48,132 nucleotides of DNA from SIG78 sp045635745 (GTDB lineage: Bacteria; Verrucomicrobiota; Lentisphaeria; Victivallales; Victivallaceae): positions 1-48,132 of the forward strand of contig JAZTWG010000026.1 in assembly GCA_045635745.1 (NCBI GenBank), read 5' to 3'. The notes under the pieces were generated by a model that worked only from the letters and a program-made list of their open reading frames with translations, was not told where the DNA came from and ran no database searches. Below, in pieces: positions 15,498 to 25,082 of this stretch (position 1 is the stretch's first letter; each line of letters opens with the position of its first letter). A program made the position numbers and the translations under genes.

Positions 15498-18461
15498 TTA
15501 ATAAACCAGATATTTAAGTTTTGACTCATCTTCTCCGCCAGCGATCCCCGAGGAGTGTTCAAGCCAATAAGGTGCATGGCGTTTGGTTGGGTAATTATTG
15601 TCGAAAATAACAAACCCAAAACGATCCGGCTTGCCGCCCAGTTCTGCAAACGGTACACATATTTCATAAAAAGTAGTGTTGCCTTGGCGGGTGATATTTA
15701 CCGGCAAATTCTTTTTTCCGGCATCTTTGCCCCGGTATTTTTCTGTTATCGGGCCGCTGGGGGTGAGTCCGGTTCCGTAATTGAATGTTGTCCGGGGTGC
15801 CGGTGCCGGGTGATAAAGAATCGACGGGGCGGTATCGCCGAAAGCAAAAACAAACTGTACGGAATCATCTTTCCAAACATTTGAATTATGCCGCTGCTGG
15901 TGGATGGGGTCATCCACTTTTACTGCCAGATAAAAGTTTTCTTTATCGTATGCTACCCAATATTCGGCTGAAACATTGTGTCCGGTTGGGTTGAAAGAGG
16001 TCTTAAAGTAGCACAATTCTTGCTGCAATGCCGCCGACGGAGCAATATTATCCGGATAACTTAAAACAGCATTGGGTAATCCTTTCAGCCAGCTGCCGCT
16101 GCCGTCAAAAATCGGTTTTTTGTCCAGTTTTGCAACTTTCTGAAAATTACCCGGAGCGATCTTTATTAGATATTTTTTGCCATTTTGGTTAATAAAAGTT
16201 ACTTCTGCAACTGCTTTTCTCAATTCAATGTCAATGATTTTTCCCGGCAGTACGGATACTTTTTGCCCCTGCACAGAGCCGTGTTTCATTTCGTCAGTCA
16301 AATTGCGGATAAAGAGTTTGGCTTTGCCGGGGGCGGTATAAAATCCGGCAAAAGCAAATTCCGGCGACTGCTTTTGCAGTTCGGCTTTAAGCTCATCGGA
16401 CAGTACTTTGGCTGGCATTTTTACGGTAAGATAAATCGGTGCAGTACCCAGTTTAAGTTCAGTCCTGCCTGCCGGAAGTGTACTTTCTCTGCCATACATA
16501 TTAAGCATCTTCACTTTGCCGGGGAAGTTGAAAGTGAATTTTTGATCGTTTTTCAAGCTCCACAGCACTACCAGTGTGGATTTATCCGGCCTGGTGTAAA
16601 CTGCACAATATTTTTGATCTACAGTAAAGTAATCCACTTTTTTAACAAAACTCAACTCTTTTGCTGCAGTAGCATAAGCCGCGCCGCCGGGGAGCGGGAT
16701 GTGAAAGATCTCATTGCCGAACCAGACCGGTTTCCAAATCGTGTACATGGCTCCATGAATATCTTTCGGGGCCTTGCCCGGAGTGGGATTCCCGGGTTTA
16801 TGAAGTTCATAATGCGACACCGGAGCAACTTTGCTGATCAGCAGCTGGCGTGTTGTAAGTTCGGCTTGAGTGATCGCCCTCCCCCGGTCAAAACGGGCCC
16901 CGTAATGGATGGATAAACCGGATTCTTCATTGCCGATGATCGGACTTTTGCCCAATGATTTAGCAAGTTGTGATGATTCTTTATAAAAACTCATCAAACT
17001 GCCCTCCGGTACTGCGGGTTTGCCTTTGGTCAAATCCCAGTTGCCAGTATAACCATCAATGATATATTGATCAAATTCATTGATCAAAGCTCCCATTACA
17101 ATAGGTTCGGTTGACCGCAAACATGACTGCACATTGTTGCCGCCCATTCGGATCTTTATAGTGGGATCAAACTTCCGTACCTGTCGGGCCCCCATCCGGG
17201 CAAGGATCAGATAATCGTTCATAGCCTCTGGCCAGTTACCCTGATATTTGTTTTTTATTGTGGCAGAAGAGCTGATTTCGGACTGAAAAGTTACATATTT
17301 GATTTTCCCTTTAGTGTTTTTAAGAATCAAATCAATGTAATCTTTGCGATGCTGCAGCAATTTGTCTGAAAGATACGGCCAGCCTTCAGCAAGTTCTTTT
17401 TCTGTCCGGCAAATACGGTTTCTCCGCAGCCCCATAGGCATAACAGCGGCAAGCTCAAACTCATTGCCTTCAAGAAATGGTTTGTAATTATCGTATGCAA
17501 TTTTCCATAGTTTTTCCACCGGACTCGTGGGAACAAAAAAGGTGAATTTCATAGAAATCAAACCTACGCCGAGACGCTTGAATCCTTCGTAGAAAATCGC
17601 ATTTACTCCATACCCCATCTGAAAAAACGGGTCGCGTTTTTCAAATTTGCGACTCACAACAAAAGCACTTTGCATGGAACGGGATTTGACATTATTTGCA
17701 TAAAAATCGGCTTCCACAACATAATAGCCGCAAGGCTGCCCCGGCAGAGAAAACGATTTTTCCAATGGTTTACGAGGAGATGTAAAAATCTTTTTGCCGT
17801 TCTCATCTTTAACCGTATAAGAGTATTCAAGATTTTTTGCCTTGCTCTGATAAAGTATTTTGAATTTGATTTTTTCACCCGGATCAAAAAAGCCAAGAGT
17901 ACCTTGCGGAATCAGTGCCAGATCCTGATAATCACTGTTATAATTTTTTCGGAAAGAATCCAGTTTTTCTTCCTTGCCGGATTCTTTCAACTCAACTTCG
18001 TCAAACCAAACCGTGCCGGTACCACGCAGGGCCAACATTATACGGATCTTTCCACCCCAGTCGGAAGATTTGATAGTTGCCTTGCCCTGTCGCCAATCAA
18101 AAGTACCGTTTTCTACACCACTGTTCATGCGTGTAGTTACTCTTCCCCATTTTTTCTTGCCGTCAAAAAGCATAACTCTGGCGCCCCGCCCTTTGCCGGT
18201 TGAAACATTTTCACCTTTAATATAAAAAGTCAATTCATATGTAGTGTCGGGTTTAAGTTCAAACTCTCTGGTAGCGGTCGCATGTTTGGACAAGCGAACG
18301 CTGGATGAACCGGCAACCTTGACTTGGTTATCAATATGGATATTCGGCAATGGAGATTTTTGCCAGAGCGATTGTTCTTGGTCAAAAGTTCCGGCCGCAG
18401 CAGAACTTATCATCAGGCTTAATGCGGCCGCTGTATTGGCAAGTATTTGTAACACTTTCAT
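15498..18461 (-). CDS. Large exported carbohydrate-active-type protein, two CBM-like ends
   Basis: The 987-residue protein begins with a signal peptide (MKVLQILANTAAALSLMISS, cut after AAA). Residues about 25-165 look like a jelly-roll carbohydrate-binding module (FELKPDTTYELTFYIKGENV, then GTGTVWFDEVELKE). The centre resembles a TIM-barrel glycosidase of no family I can name. The last 205 residues resemble a CBM9-like domain (WVAYDKENFYLAVKVDD, then FYEICVPFAELGG). It is last in the FAD enzyme-GH130-pseudopilin-987 operon, 32 nt after the pseudopilin, and probably acts on polysaccharide at the cell surface or outside. Catalytic residues are unassigned. Confidence 0.75.
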   Translation of the reverse strand: MKVLQILANTAAALSLMISSAAAGTFDQEQSLWQKSPLPNIHIDNQVKVAGSSSVRLSKHATATREFELKPDTTYELTFYIKGENVSTGKGRGARVMLFDGKKKWGRVTTRMNSGVENGTFDWRQGKATIKSSDWGGKIRIMLALRGTGTVWFDEVELKESGKEEKLDSFRKNYNSDYQDLALIPQGTLGFFDPGEKIKFKILYQSKAKNLEYSYTVKDENGKKIFTSPRKPLEKSFSLPGQPCGYYVVEADFYANNVKSRSMQSAFVVSRKFEKRDPFFQMGYGVNAIFYEGFKRLGVGLISMKFTFFVPTSPVEKLWKIAYDNYKPFLEGNEFELAAVMPMGLRRNRICRTEKELAEGWPYLSDKLLQHRKDYIDLILKNTKGKIKYVTFQSEISSSATIKNKYQGNWPEAMNDYLILARMGARQVRKFDPTIKIRMGGNNVQSCLRSTEPIVMGALINEFDQYIIDGYTGNWDLTKGKPAVPEGSLMSFYKESSQLAKSLGKSPIIGNEESGLSIHYGARFDRGRAITQAELTTRQLLISKVAPVSHYELHKPGNPTPGKAPKDIHGAMYTIWKPVWFGNEIFHIPLPGGAAYATAAKELSFVKKVDYFTVDQKYCAVYTRPDKSTLVVLWSLKNDQKFTFNFPGKVKMLNMYGRESTLPAGRTELKLGTAPIYLTVKMPAKVLSDELKAELQKQSPEFAFAGFYTAPGKAKLFIRNLTDEMKHGSVQGQKVSVLPGKIIDIELRKAVAEVTFINQNGKKYLIKIAPGNFQKVAKLDKKPIFDGSGSWLKGLPNAVLSYPDNIAPSAALQQELCYFKTSFNPTGHNVSAEYWVAYDKENFYLAVKVDDPIHQQRHNSNVWKDDSVQFVFAFGDTAPSILYHPAPAPRTTFNYGTGLTPSGPITEKYRGKDAGKKNLPVNITRQGNTTFYEICVPFAELGGKPDRFGFVIFDNNYPTKRHAPYWLEHSSGIAGGEDESKLKYLVY

Positions 18462-18493
18462 AAATTCTTCCTTATCAATAAACTACAATATTA

Positions 18494-19261
18494 TCATAAT
18501 TCCCATCCCAAAAGTTGAGTTTCGGCATAAGAAGACTGATGCTTGGCAAATTCAGCTTTTACCGTTTCTTTTGGTAAATTTTCGGCATGCCCATCGGCAA
18601 AAGAAAAATTGGTGGACTGGTGGCGTTCAATGGAAATTTGACCACCTTTGTTATATACAAAGTAATGCCCCTGGGCAGCGTTGCTGTCAGTTGTTTCACT
18701 ATATGTACCGCTGCCAGCGTAGGAGTCGCAGAAAACACCTTTGGCTGAAGGATTGCTGAACTGATTGAATGTTTTCGGAATACGCTTCATCCCCGCAGCA
18801 GTGCTGGCATTGGAATAGCCACCTACATAATACTGTACCATGCCATACTGGACACGGGTCGGTCTGGTAAGTTCAACTGTAGCCCGAAACCCCGGACAGG
18901 CAAAAATAGCACGGCAGTTTGCCGGAATTGAAGAGTTGCGGCCAATATCATATCCACCTTCAGAAAGATAATTATACACATACTGCGGCCAGTAATTTTC
19001 TCCTGAAAAATCATTACCTACAATTCCCCGATTGCTGTAATTGCCGCTGCTGGCTTTGACTACACATGGCAGAATAATGTCGTTATTATCCATGCCATAC
19101 TGTAAATGAGCCAAACTGATCTGCCTCAAATTTCCAAGACAGGAAGCCGTTTGTCCCGCCATTCTCGCCCGGCTCAATGCGGGCAGGAGCATTGCCGCTA
19201 ATATAGCAATAATAGCAATAACAACCAAAAGTTCGATCAGTGTAAATTTTTTGATATTCAT
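18494..19261 (-). CDS. Pseudopilin (prepilin-type N-terminus, H-x-DG C-terminus) 1
   Basis: The 255-residue protein starts MNIKK then FTLIELLVVIAIIAILAA, a type IV pilin / type II secretion class III signal with Glu at +5. The residue before the Phe is Lys, not the Gly that prepilin peptidase normally requires. The C-terminal region has HQSTNFSFADGHAEN, the H-x(n)-DG motif typical of planctomycete and lentisphaerote pilin-like proteins. I chose the ATG at 19261 because upstream residues do not belong to the family. It lies between GH130 and the 987-residue protein in one operon. The role is unproven; it may help export or surface display of that protein. Confidence 0.88.
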   Translation of the reverse strand: MNIKKFTLIELLVVIAIIAILAAMLLPALSRARMAGQTASCLGNLRQISLAHLQYGMDNNDIILPCVVKASSGNYSNRGIVGNDFSGENYWPQYVYNYLSEGGYDIGRNSSIPANCRAIFACPGFRATVELTRPTRVQYGMVQYYVGGYSNASTAAGMKRIPKTFNQFSNPSAKGVFCDSYAGSGTYSETTDSNAAQGHYFVYNKGGQISIERHQSTNFSFADGHAENLPKETVKAEFAKHQSSYAETQLLGWEL

Positions 19262-19287
19262 AATATCTGAACCGCTTTCCAAAAAAC

Positions 19288-20271
19288 TTAAATTTCGTTT
19301 TTGACAAATTTCAGAAGATCGCCGATGTCGGCAGTGGCAACACACTCTACTGTATCAGCGGCTCCGTAGTAAATTTTAACTTCGCCGGAATCTTCCAGAA
19401 CCATGCCGCCGGGGAAAATAACACTACCGATCATCCCCTCTTTTTCATATTTTGTTTCCGGTACCAACAGCGGTTTTTCTGAAATACTCAAAACTTTGTT
19501 GGGGTCTTCCAAATCCAGCAGCATAAGTCCGCCGTAATAGATCTTATGCCAGTTGGGGTGCCATGCGTAAAGAGCTTCTTCAACTTTTTCTACGGCATGG
19601 ATGGCACAGAGCCAGCCATCTTTAGTCTTGATTGGCGGAGCACCGGGGCCGATCTTGCTGTTGCAGTAGGGTACTTTTTCCGCCCCCAAAACCAGTTCGT
19701 GCCGTCCCCAGTCACAACAATCGGTGGAAGAGGAACTCCAGATATCAAATTTTTCGCTCCCGGCTCCGCGAGAATAGACCGGAAACGGCCGTTCCAGCCG
19801 CATAAATCTGCCGTTGATCTTTTCGGGAAACAAAACCATATTACGGTTATCAGGAGCTGAAATGCTCAAAACTTCAAACTTGCTGAAATCTTCGGTAATT
19901 GCCACTCCACCGCGAACCCCGTGAAAGGTGTCAACTGCAAAACAAAGATAGCATTTACCATCTATAACGGTCAGTCTGGGATCATATACACGGCGTATTT
20001 CATCAGTTTTCATCGACCAGCAGGGCTGTGGAGCTACTTCCCAGTTATACCCGTCATCGCTGAACGCCAACCCCAAATTGATTTGTGCCGGGGTAGTCAT
20101 AAAATTCTCTTTATTGCGGACATAATCGTTGCGGAATACCATTACATATTTGCCCTGATATTTAGTAATTCCAGCGTTGTAGGTACAGACCGCCTCATAA
20201 GGAACCATTCCGGCATGCAGCACCGGATTGTTTTCGTAACGCCTGATGAATTTAGGAGTTGCCCATTCCAT
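19288..20271 (-). CDS. GH130-family glycoside phosphorylase or mannosidase, copy 2
   Basis: The 327-residue cytoplasmic propeller protein is related to the GH130 protein at 4192: RRYENNPVL, YNAGITKYQGKYVMVFRND, DPRLTVIDGKCYLCFAVD with the likely general-acid aspartate in DPR, RNMVLFPEKINGRFMRLERP, then a GAPP loop. It is shorter at the N-terminus than the first copy. It lies 15 nt after the FAD enzyme and 26 nt before the pseudopilin, so it probably processes the oligosaccharides imported through this locus. AAAGGTGA precedes the start. Confidence 0.87.
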   Translation of the reverse strand: MEWATPKFIRRYENNPVLHAGMVPYEAVCTYNAGITKYQGKYVMVFRNDYVRNKENFMTTPAQINLGLAFSDDGYNWEVAPQPCWSMKTDEIRRVYDPRLTVIDGKCYLCFAVDTFHGVRGGVAITEDFSKFEVLSISAPDNRNMVLFPEKINGRFMRLERPFPVYSRGAGSEKFDIWSSSSTDCCDWGRHELVLGAEKVPYCNSKIGPGAPPIKTKDGWLCAIHAVEKVEEALYAWHPNWHKIYYGGLMLLDLEDPNKVLSISEKPLLVPETKYEKEGMIGSVIFPGGMVLEDSGEVKIYYGAADTVECVATADIGDLLKFVKNEI

Positions 20272-20286
20272 AAAGATATCACCTTT

Positions 20287-21447
20287 CTATGCTCTGGTAT
20301 GCAGATTTTTGTTTAGTATGTTATAATCAAGTTCCCGGGGCTGGCAATTTTCGTTGATGCTCAACGCGGCGGCTGTCCCGGCGGCTTCGCCGGTCATGGC
20401 GGCTGCCGGGATCACCCGGAACACTTCCATTGCCACATTTTCTGCCCCCATACAGCGACCCGCCGCCAGCAGATTATCCACCGCCTTGGGCAGCAAACTC
20501 CGGTAAGGAGTCTGCCAGATGTTGCCATCATAACGCCAATAGACGATTTCGCCTATTGAATCGGGGAATTCTTTGCTGTGGTCGTCATCGCGCAAAACAA
20601 ATTCAGTTTCGATATAGGCGATTTTCCGCAGCTGGGGCATTGCCGGCAGATGCACCGGGTAATTCTTTTTGGGATCCCGCCCCACATAACTCTGACGCAC
20701 CAGACTCCAGCCTTCTCGCACAAAATCGGTCACGGCTTTGCCATTAGTGCAATCTTCGTAGACCGTGCCGAAACGGGCATCGTCCAAACCATCGGGACTT
20801 GCTCCGCAATTCCACACGCCCTGAATGTGCAGCGATTCGGTAAAGTGGTAAAACGAAGGATCTTCCGCCATTTCCATAACCCACGGCGTCAGCCGGTTGG
20901 CAGTCACAATAGTTTTGCAGCCCGCCATTGCCGCTAAATAGCCGCCGCCGGAAGCGTCGACAAACTGATCGGCAAAAACTTCCAGATTTCCCGAAGAATT
21001 GAATACATTTACCGATTTTATGATCCTTTGCTCCATAGTAACATTGGTTACCACGCTGTCCAGCCAAAGGTCGACTCCGGCTTCGACCAGCATTTTATCC
21101 AAAGTAAGAGTGAACCCCGCCGGAGAAAAGCAGCAGCGGAAACGGTCGCCGTTGATCCCCGGATCACCGCCCGCCGGGCCGCCGAATTTTTCGGGTATAT
21201 CAAAGGGGCCGTATTCAGTACAGCGGCGGATCATTTCGTCGGCGATGCCGCCAATAAGCTGTTTGCCGCGACCGTCGCACAACGGCAAATATATGTAGAT
21301 CAAGCCGGATGTGGCAAGCCCGCCGATCAAACATTGTTTTTCGATCAATGCGACCCGTTTGCCCAGCCGGGCGGCGGCAATAGCCGAAGCAATACCGGCT
21401 ACACCGGCACCGCAAACAACTATATCATATTTTATTTTTTCGCTCAC
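20287..21447 (-). CDS. FAD-dependent oxidoreductase
   Basis: The 386-residue protein has an N-terminal FAD-binding Rossmann motif, VCGAGVAGIASAIAAARLG (GAGVAG at about 13-18), and the ARLGKRVALIEK strand of the FAD_oxidored/HI0933-like group. A later AAGRCMGAENVAMEVFR segment fits the flavin C-terminal contact. I chose the GTG at 21447 because GGAGG lies 5 nt upstream; the ATG at 21459 overlaps that site and has none of its own. It leads the sugar locus 1 operon and is divergent from the AraC regulator. Substrate unknown; a sugar or cyclitol oxidation is plausible. Confidence 0.8.
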   Translation of the reverse strand: MSEKIKYDIVVCGAGVAGIASAIAAARLGKRVALIEKQCLIGGLATSGLIYIYLPLCDGRGKQLIGGIADEMIRRCTEYGPFDIPEKFGGPAGGDPGINGDRFRCCFSPAGFTLTLDKMLVEAGVDLWLDSVVTNVTMEQRIIKSVNVFNSSGNLEVFADQFVDASGGGYLAAMAGCKTIVTANRLTPWVMEMAEDPSFYHFTESLHIQGVWNCGASPDGLDDARFGTVYEDCTNGKAVTDFVREGWSLVRQSYVGRDPKKNYPVHLPAMPQLRKIAYIETEFVLRDDDHSKEFPDSIGEIVYWRYDGNIWQTPYRSLLPKAVDNLLAAGRCMGAENVAMEVFRVIPAAAMTGEAAGTAAALSINENCQPRELDYNILNKNLHTRA

Positions 21448-21608
21448 GCTATCCTCCATTGTAAAAATTTCGCATGTTTTTGATAATATACATAAAATCG
21501 CCAAATTGACAATGTTATATTTTCTCCAAATACTATATCAAATCGTCCCGCAAACTGGAAATTTTACCGGAACACATTATATTAAAAATAAATCAGGAAG
21601 GATTTTTT

Positions 21609-22466
21609 ATGAGTTGGTTCAATAAAGATATAGCTATTTTGCCCCGGAGCAACGATTTTCCATTTCAGGTACAGTTGCTCTATTACTGCAATGATTGGGT
21701 GGTTGCCAAGAGCCAGTCTGTCATACCGCCGGATCAAATCGAGTTTTCTTTCCGGCTGGGTTCCACGACGGATATTTGCTGCGATGAAATCAATGGCAAG
21801 CCATTGAATGTCAACTTTCCGCACCTTTTGATCAAACGCCCCGGGGATATTATACAAATTGCCGGAACCAGCCCCCGGGATACTGTTTCGTTTCACTACC
21901 ATGCCAGTACCATGCCGCTATTGGAAGCTTTGGGGATGCTGCCGGAAAATGACTGCAAAGAGTTTGAGTTTACAAGTAATATTGAAAATCTGATTCGCAG
22001 TTACCAGTTGAATTTGTATAACTTGTATTCGCCGGGCTGCCCGGAAAAGCTGGATTGGATATGTTTTCAGCTGATAAGAGAAGTGCTGTTTCAAACAGCA
22101 AAACCGCTGCCGGGCAACAACGAAGCAATAATCATAAAAAATATTGCTTTATGGATGGAACAGCATTGCTGCGAAGATATAAGTATAGAAACTCTCGCCC
22201 GCCGCTGCAATATGAGCCGCTCCGCCTTTTACCGGGCGTGGCAGCGGCATATTGAAATTGCGCCCCTGCAATACATAATGCAAATGCGGCTGCAAACCGC
22301 TGAAAAAATGCTTTTGGAAACTCCATACCCGGCGGCACAAATCGCCCAACACGCCAATTTTTGCAGCGCTACGGAGTTTTACAGCAAATTCAAAGCCCGA
22401 TACGGCAGTTCTCCGGCGCAATACCGGAAAAACCACCAGCCGGGTATCAGCAAACCAACCCCATAA
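21609..22466 (+). CDS. AraC-family transcription regulator
   Basis: The 285-residue protein has a cupin-like N-terminal sensor part and a C-terminal pair of helix-turn-helix motifs: ISIETLARRCNMSRSAFYRAW and YPAAQIAQHANFCSATEFYS, ending FKARYGSSPAQYRK. This is the AraC/XylS layout. It is divergent from the four-gene sugar locus 1 operon across about 160 bp, so it most likely activates that operon in response to a sugar. A strong ribosome site (AGGAAGGA) precedes the ATG. Unlike the other local regulators it is not of the GntR/LacI type. Confidence 0.9.
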   Translation: MSWFNKDIAILPRSNDFPFQVQLLYYCNDWVVAKSQSVIPPDQIEFSFRLGSTTDICCDEINGKPLNVNFPHLLIKRPGDIIQIAGTSPRDTVSFHYHASTMPLLEALGMLPENDCKEFEFTSNIENLIRSYQLNLYNLYSPGCPEKLDWICFQLIREVLFQTAKPLPGNNEAIIIKNIALWMEQHCCEDISIETLARRCNMSRSAFYRAWQRHIEIAPLQYIMQMRLQTAEKMLLETPYPAAQIAQHANFCSATEFYSKFKARYGSSPAQYRKNHQPGISKPTP

Positions 22467-22505
22467 ACAATATCGGATTTTTTCCAGCATTAACCTTGTA
22501 AAAAG

Positions 22506-22547
22506 TTCAGCAGAGTCTATATTAATAGATGTGCTGAATTTTTTTAT
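22506..22547 (+). terminator. Terminator after the AraC gene
   Basis: TTCAGCA (22506-22512) pairs with TGCTGAA (22532-22538); an inner TCTAT/ATAGA stem extends it. A run of T follows (22539-22545). It lies 40 bp after the AraC stop and just ahead of the transporter gene at 22563. Confidence 0.65.
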
Positions 22548-22562
22548 CTGTGGAGTTTTTTT

Positions 22563-23426
22563 ATGGCGGTTTTCTGGGCATTTGCCTGTATGTTTTTTGC
22601 GGCTTGCAACGATTTGCTTTTCAAATTTTTTGCCGGTAAAAACCGGGGCAACGGATTTTTTGTTTCAATAGTCGGCGTTATATGGCTGGCGGCCACGCTG
22701 GTGTTTGCGCTTATGGATAAGACTCCGGATAATTGGCGTGCCACAGTCATCTGGGGAATCATTTCGGGATTTTTCTCGCTGGCGGGCAATCTTATGATGC
22801 TCGATGCCATGCGCACACTCGATGCCGGAGTATGTTCCACGATCTACCGTTTGAATCTGGTACCGGTGACCATTGGCGCGGCTTTTATCCTGCATGAAGA
22901 CATCACGCCCGTTCAATATGCCGGGATCGCTGCGGCATGTGCTGCGGTACTGGCTTTCATCCCCCGCAATGCCAACGATGCCAAACGCAAATTCGGCTGG
23001 GCATTTGTCATCATGATCGGCGCCTCGCTGATACGTGCCGGAATGGGGTTGAGTTATCGCTACGGCTTCCTGCATGGCGCCAGCGAAAAGTATGTGGTGG
23101 TGATCAACAGTCTATTCTGGATCGCCGGCGGCGTGTTATATGCGTTCTGGCGCGAAAGAAATCTGATGCCGTTTTCCAAAGCCGACTGGAAAAATGTGTT
23201 CTCGCTGGGATTGTTGTCCGGTGCGCTGGTCACCGGTATTGTTATAACCATGGCGCTGTCGCTGAAACTGGGCAGAGCTTCGGTGGTGCTGCCCATAGCC
23301 CAGATGAGTTTTCTGGTGACCGGTGCGCTGGGAATCTGGCTTTTGAAAGAAAAATTAACTTCCGGGAAAGCGCTGGCGTTTATGCTGGGAGTTGTGGCAA
23401 TATTGCTGTTAAGTATAAAATTTTAA
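22563..23426 (+). CDS. DMT/EamA-like transporter
   Basis: The 287-residue protein is almost all hydrophobic, with about ten predicted membrane helices in two halves, and an internal repeat typical of the drug/metabolite transporter superfamily (FFSLAGNLMMLDAMRTLDAG, then VVLPIAQMSFLVTGALGIWL). Polar loops are short. Direction and substrate are not evident. TGGAG precedes the start. It stops 9 nt before the PHP gene, so both are probably one transcript. Confidence 0.8.
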   Translation: MAVFWAFACMFFAACNDLLFKFFAGKNRGNGFFVSIVGVIWLAATLVFALMDKTPDNWRATVIWGIISGFFSLAGNLMMLDAMRTLDAGVCSTIYRLNLVPVTIGAAFILHEDITPVQYAGIAAACAAVLAFIPRNANDAKRKFGWAFVIMIGASLIRAGMGLSYRYGFLHGASEKYVVVINSLFWIAGGVLYAFWRERNLMPFSKADWKNVFSLGLLSGALVTGIVITMALSLKLGRASVVLPIAQMSFLVTGALGIWLLKEKLTSGKALAFMLGVVAILLLSIKF

Positions 23427-23435
23427 GAGGTGAAA

Positions 23436-24326
23436 ATGGATTTCTTCGGTAAAAATCTGCCGGTTTTCAAAGCGGCTCTACACAATCATTGTACAGTTTC
23501 GGATGGTCTTTTTGAGCCAGAAGAGATTATCAGAATGTATGCCGATGAAAAATTCGATGTTTTTGCTTTTACCGATCACCGCAAAACCAACCCGGTTGCA
23601 CAATACAACTCCTGCGGCATGACTCTTATTTCCGGCATTGAACTGCATCCCAAGGGTCCGCGGCAAACCACATGGCACTTGCTGGCACTGAATGTGCCGC
23701 AGGATTTTCCCGGTGAATTTGCTACCGCACAGGAAGCGGTCGATGCGGTGAATGCCGCCGGCGGTCTGATCTATTGTGCCCACCCCGAATGGTGCGGCAT
23801 AACCTCAAACGATATAGCCGCCATCAAGGGTTTTGCCGGAATCGAAGTCTATAACTCCAGCTGTCGTTACAACGGAAAAGAAAACAATGAATCAGTTTGG
23901 AACGAACTTACCGATATGAATATAAATTATCCGGCGCTGGCAGTTGACGACACCCACTCCCGAGCCGAACTTTTCGGCGGATGGACCATGATCGCAGCAG
24001 AAGATAACACACTTGAAAGCATCATGCAAGCGTTGAAAAACGGTCAATTCTATGCCTCGCAAGGCCCGGAATTTACCCGTTTGAGCTATAAAGACAATGT
24101 TTTTGAAGCTGAATTTACTGAAGTTGAAGAAGCCATCCTCATCGGCGAACGCAGTCTGGGGTACTGGGAAACTCTGCCCGGGTATCCGGAATACGGCGAT
24201 TACAAACTTGTCACCAGCATGCGGAAAGCTGCCGGAGTGCGTACATTGCCTGATATCCGGCGTTTCCGCTGCCGCATAAAAGATGCCCGCGGCCGCTATG
24301 CCTGGACTCCGGTGATAAATTGTTAA
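23436..24326 (+). CDS. PHP-domain metal-dependent phosphoesterase
   Basis: The 296-residue protein has the polymerase-and-histidinol-phosphatase motifs near its N-terminus: ALHNHCTVSDG, FAFTDHRKTN and ISGIELHPKG, followed by YCAHPEW and LAVDDTHSR, which together would form a trinuclear metal site. These proteins hydrolyse phosphate monoesters or diesters of small molecules or nucleic acids; which one is unclear here. I chose ATG 23436, 5 nt after GAGG, rather than the GTG at 23430. It follows the transporter gene closely. Confidence 0.88.
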   Translation: MDFFGKNLPVFKAALHNHCTVSDGLFEPEEIIRMYADEKFDVFAFTDHRKTNPVAQYNSCGMTLISGIELHPKGPRQTTWHLLALNVPQDFPGEFATAQEAVDAVNAAGGLIYCAHPEWCGITSNDIAAIKGFAGIEVYNSSCRYNGKENNESVWNELTDMNINYPALAVDDTHSRAELFGGWTMIAAEDNTLESIMQALKNGQFYASQGPEFTRLSYKDNVFEAEFTEVEEAILIGERSLGYWETLPGYPEYGDYKLVTSMRKAAGVRTLPDIRRFRCRIKDARGRYAWTPVINC

Positions 24327-24346
24327 TATATTAACATAAAAAATAT

Positions 24347-24384
24347 GGGGCTGTTGCAAAACTGTTCAATTTTGCAACAGCCCC
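24347..24384 (+). terminator. Bidirectional terminator, TTGCAA-core hairpin
   Basis: A perfect 15-bp stem (24347-24361 with 24370-24384) has an 8-nt loop and is followed by GTTTTT. It separates the PHP gene from the convergent deacetylase gene and shares TTTTGCAACAGCCCC with the hairpin at 15428-15468. Confidence 0.85.
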
Positions 24385-24408
24385 GTTTTTATCAATAATC
24401 AATCTGTT

Positions 24409-25071
24409 TTATTTCACCATATCTATTACATTGATCCACTCGACTTCGGGATCTTCGTTTAACCGGCGCAATTTATCTTCGTAGGAGCTCCACAACGATG
24501 GATCATCCATCATTTCGTAGCTGTGCCCCCAGAAATAAAAATATCCGCAGGAATGTGCCTTTTCAAAAATATCCCAGAAGTTGGGATTCAAAAAATGGCA
24601 ATTACTGTGCAGTGTCATCGGCTCGCTGCACGGCACGACCTGTTCAACGTATTTGGTGGTTCTGCCGTAGGCAAAGCCTGCTTCGTGCATCATGGATACC
24701 GTAGCCTCGTTGTATTTGCCGCAGGGCCATGCAAAACCGCGGCACTCTTTCTGAAAAAGATCTTCAATAATATTTCTGGCAGTAACAGCATCGGCAACAA
24801 AAACTTTATCGTCAACTACTCCGGCATTCAAGTGATTCATGCCGTGCGATGCAACTTCAAAGCCATCGTAAACGCTTTTCACTTCGTTCCACGCCAGTTT
24901 ACCGGGGTAATAACCATTAGCAAGCTGCCAGCCATCGGTTATACGGCTGGCGGCATTGTGTTTCCCGGGATTGAGATTGAATGTGGCTTTGGCGTTATAT
25001 TTTCTGCAGAGTTCAACTACTTTTATATCGTTGAGCACGCCGTCATCCCAGCATTGGCAAACTTTGATCAT
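24409..25071 (-). CDS. Polysaccharide deacetylase family (NodB-like) protein
   Basis: The 220-residue protein begins directly with the NodB fold. The metal-binding set is visible as WDDG (residues 8-11) and the H76-x3-H80 motif in ASHGMNH, followed by GFAWPCGKYNEATVSMMHEAG. There is no signal peptide, so the substrate is probably soluble in the cytoplasm or the protein is exported another way. It removes N- or O-acetyl groups from sugars in known relatives; the substrate here is unknown. It ends the phoH-HPr-deacetylase run, 11 nt after the HPr gene. Confidence 0.85.
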   Translation of the reverse strand: MIKVCQCWDDGVLNDIKVVELCRKYNAKATFNLNPGKHNAASRITDGWQLANGYYPGKLAWNEVKSVYDGFEVASHGMNHLNAGVVDDKVFVADAVTARNIIEDLFQKECRGFAWPCGKYNEATVSMMHEAGFAYGRTTKYVEQVVPCSEPMTLHSNCHFLNPNFWDIFEKAHSCGYFYFWGHSYEMMDDPSLWSSYEDKLRRLNEDPEVEWINVIDMVK

Positions 25072-25082
25072 TGATAAAATCC

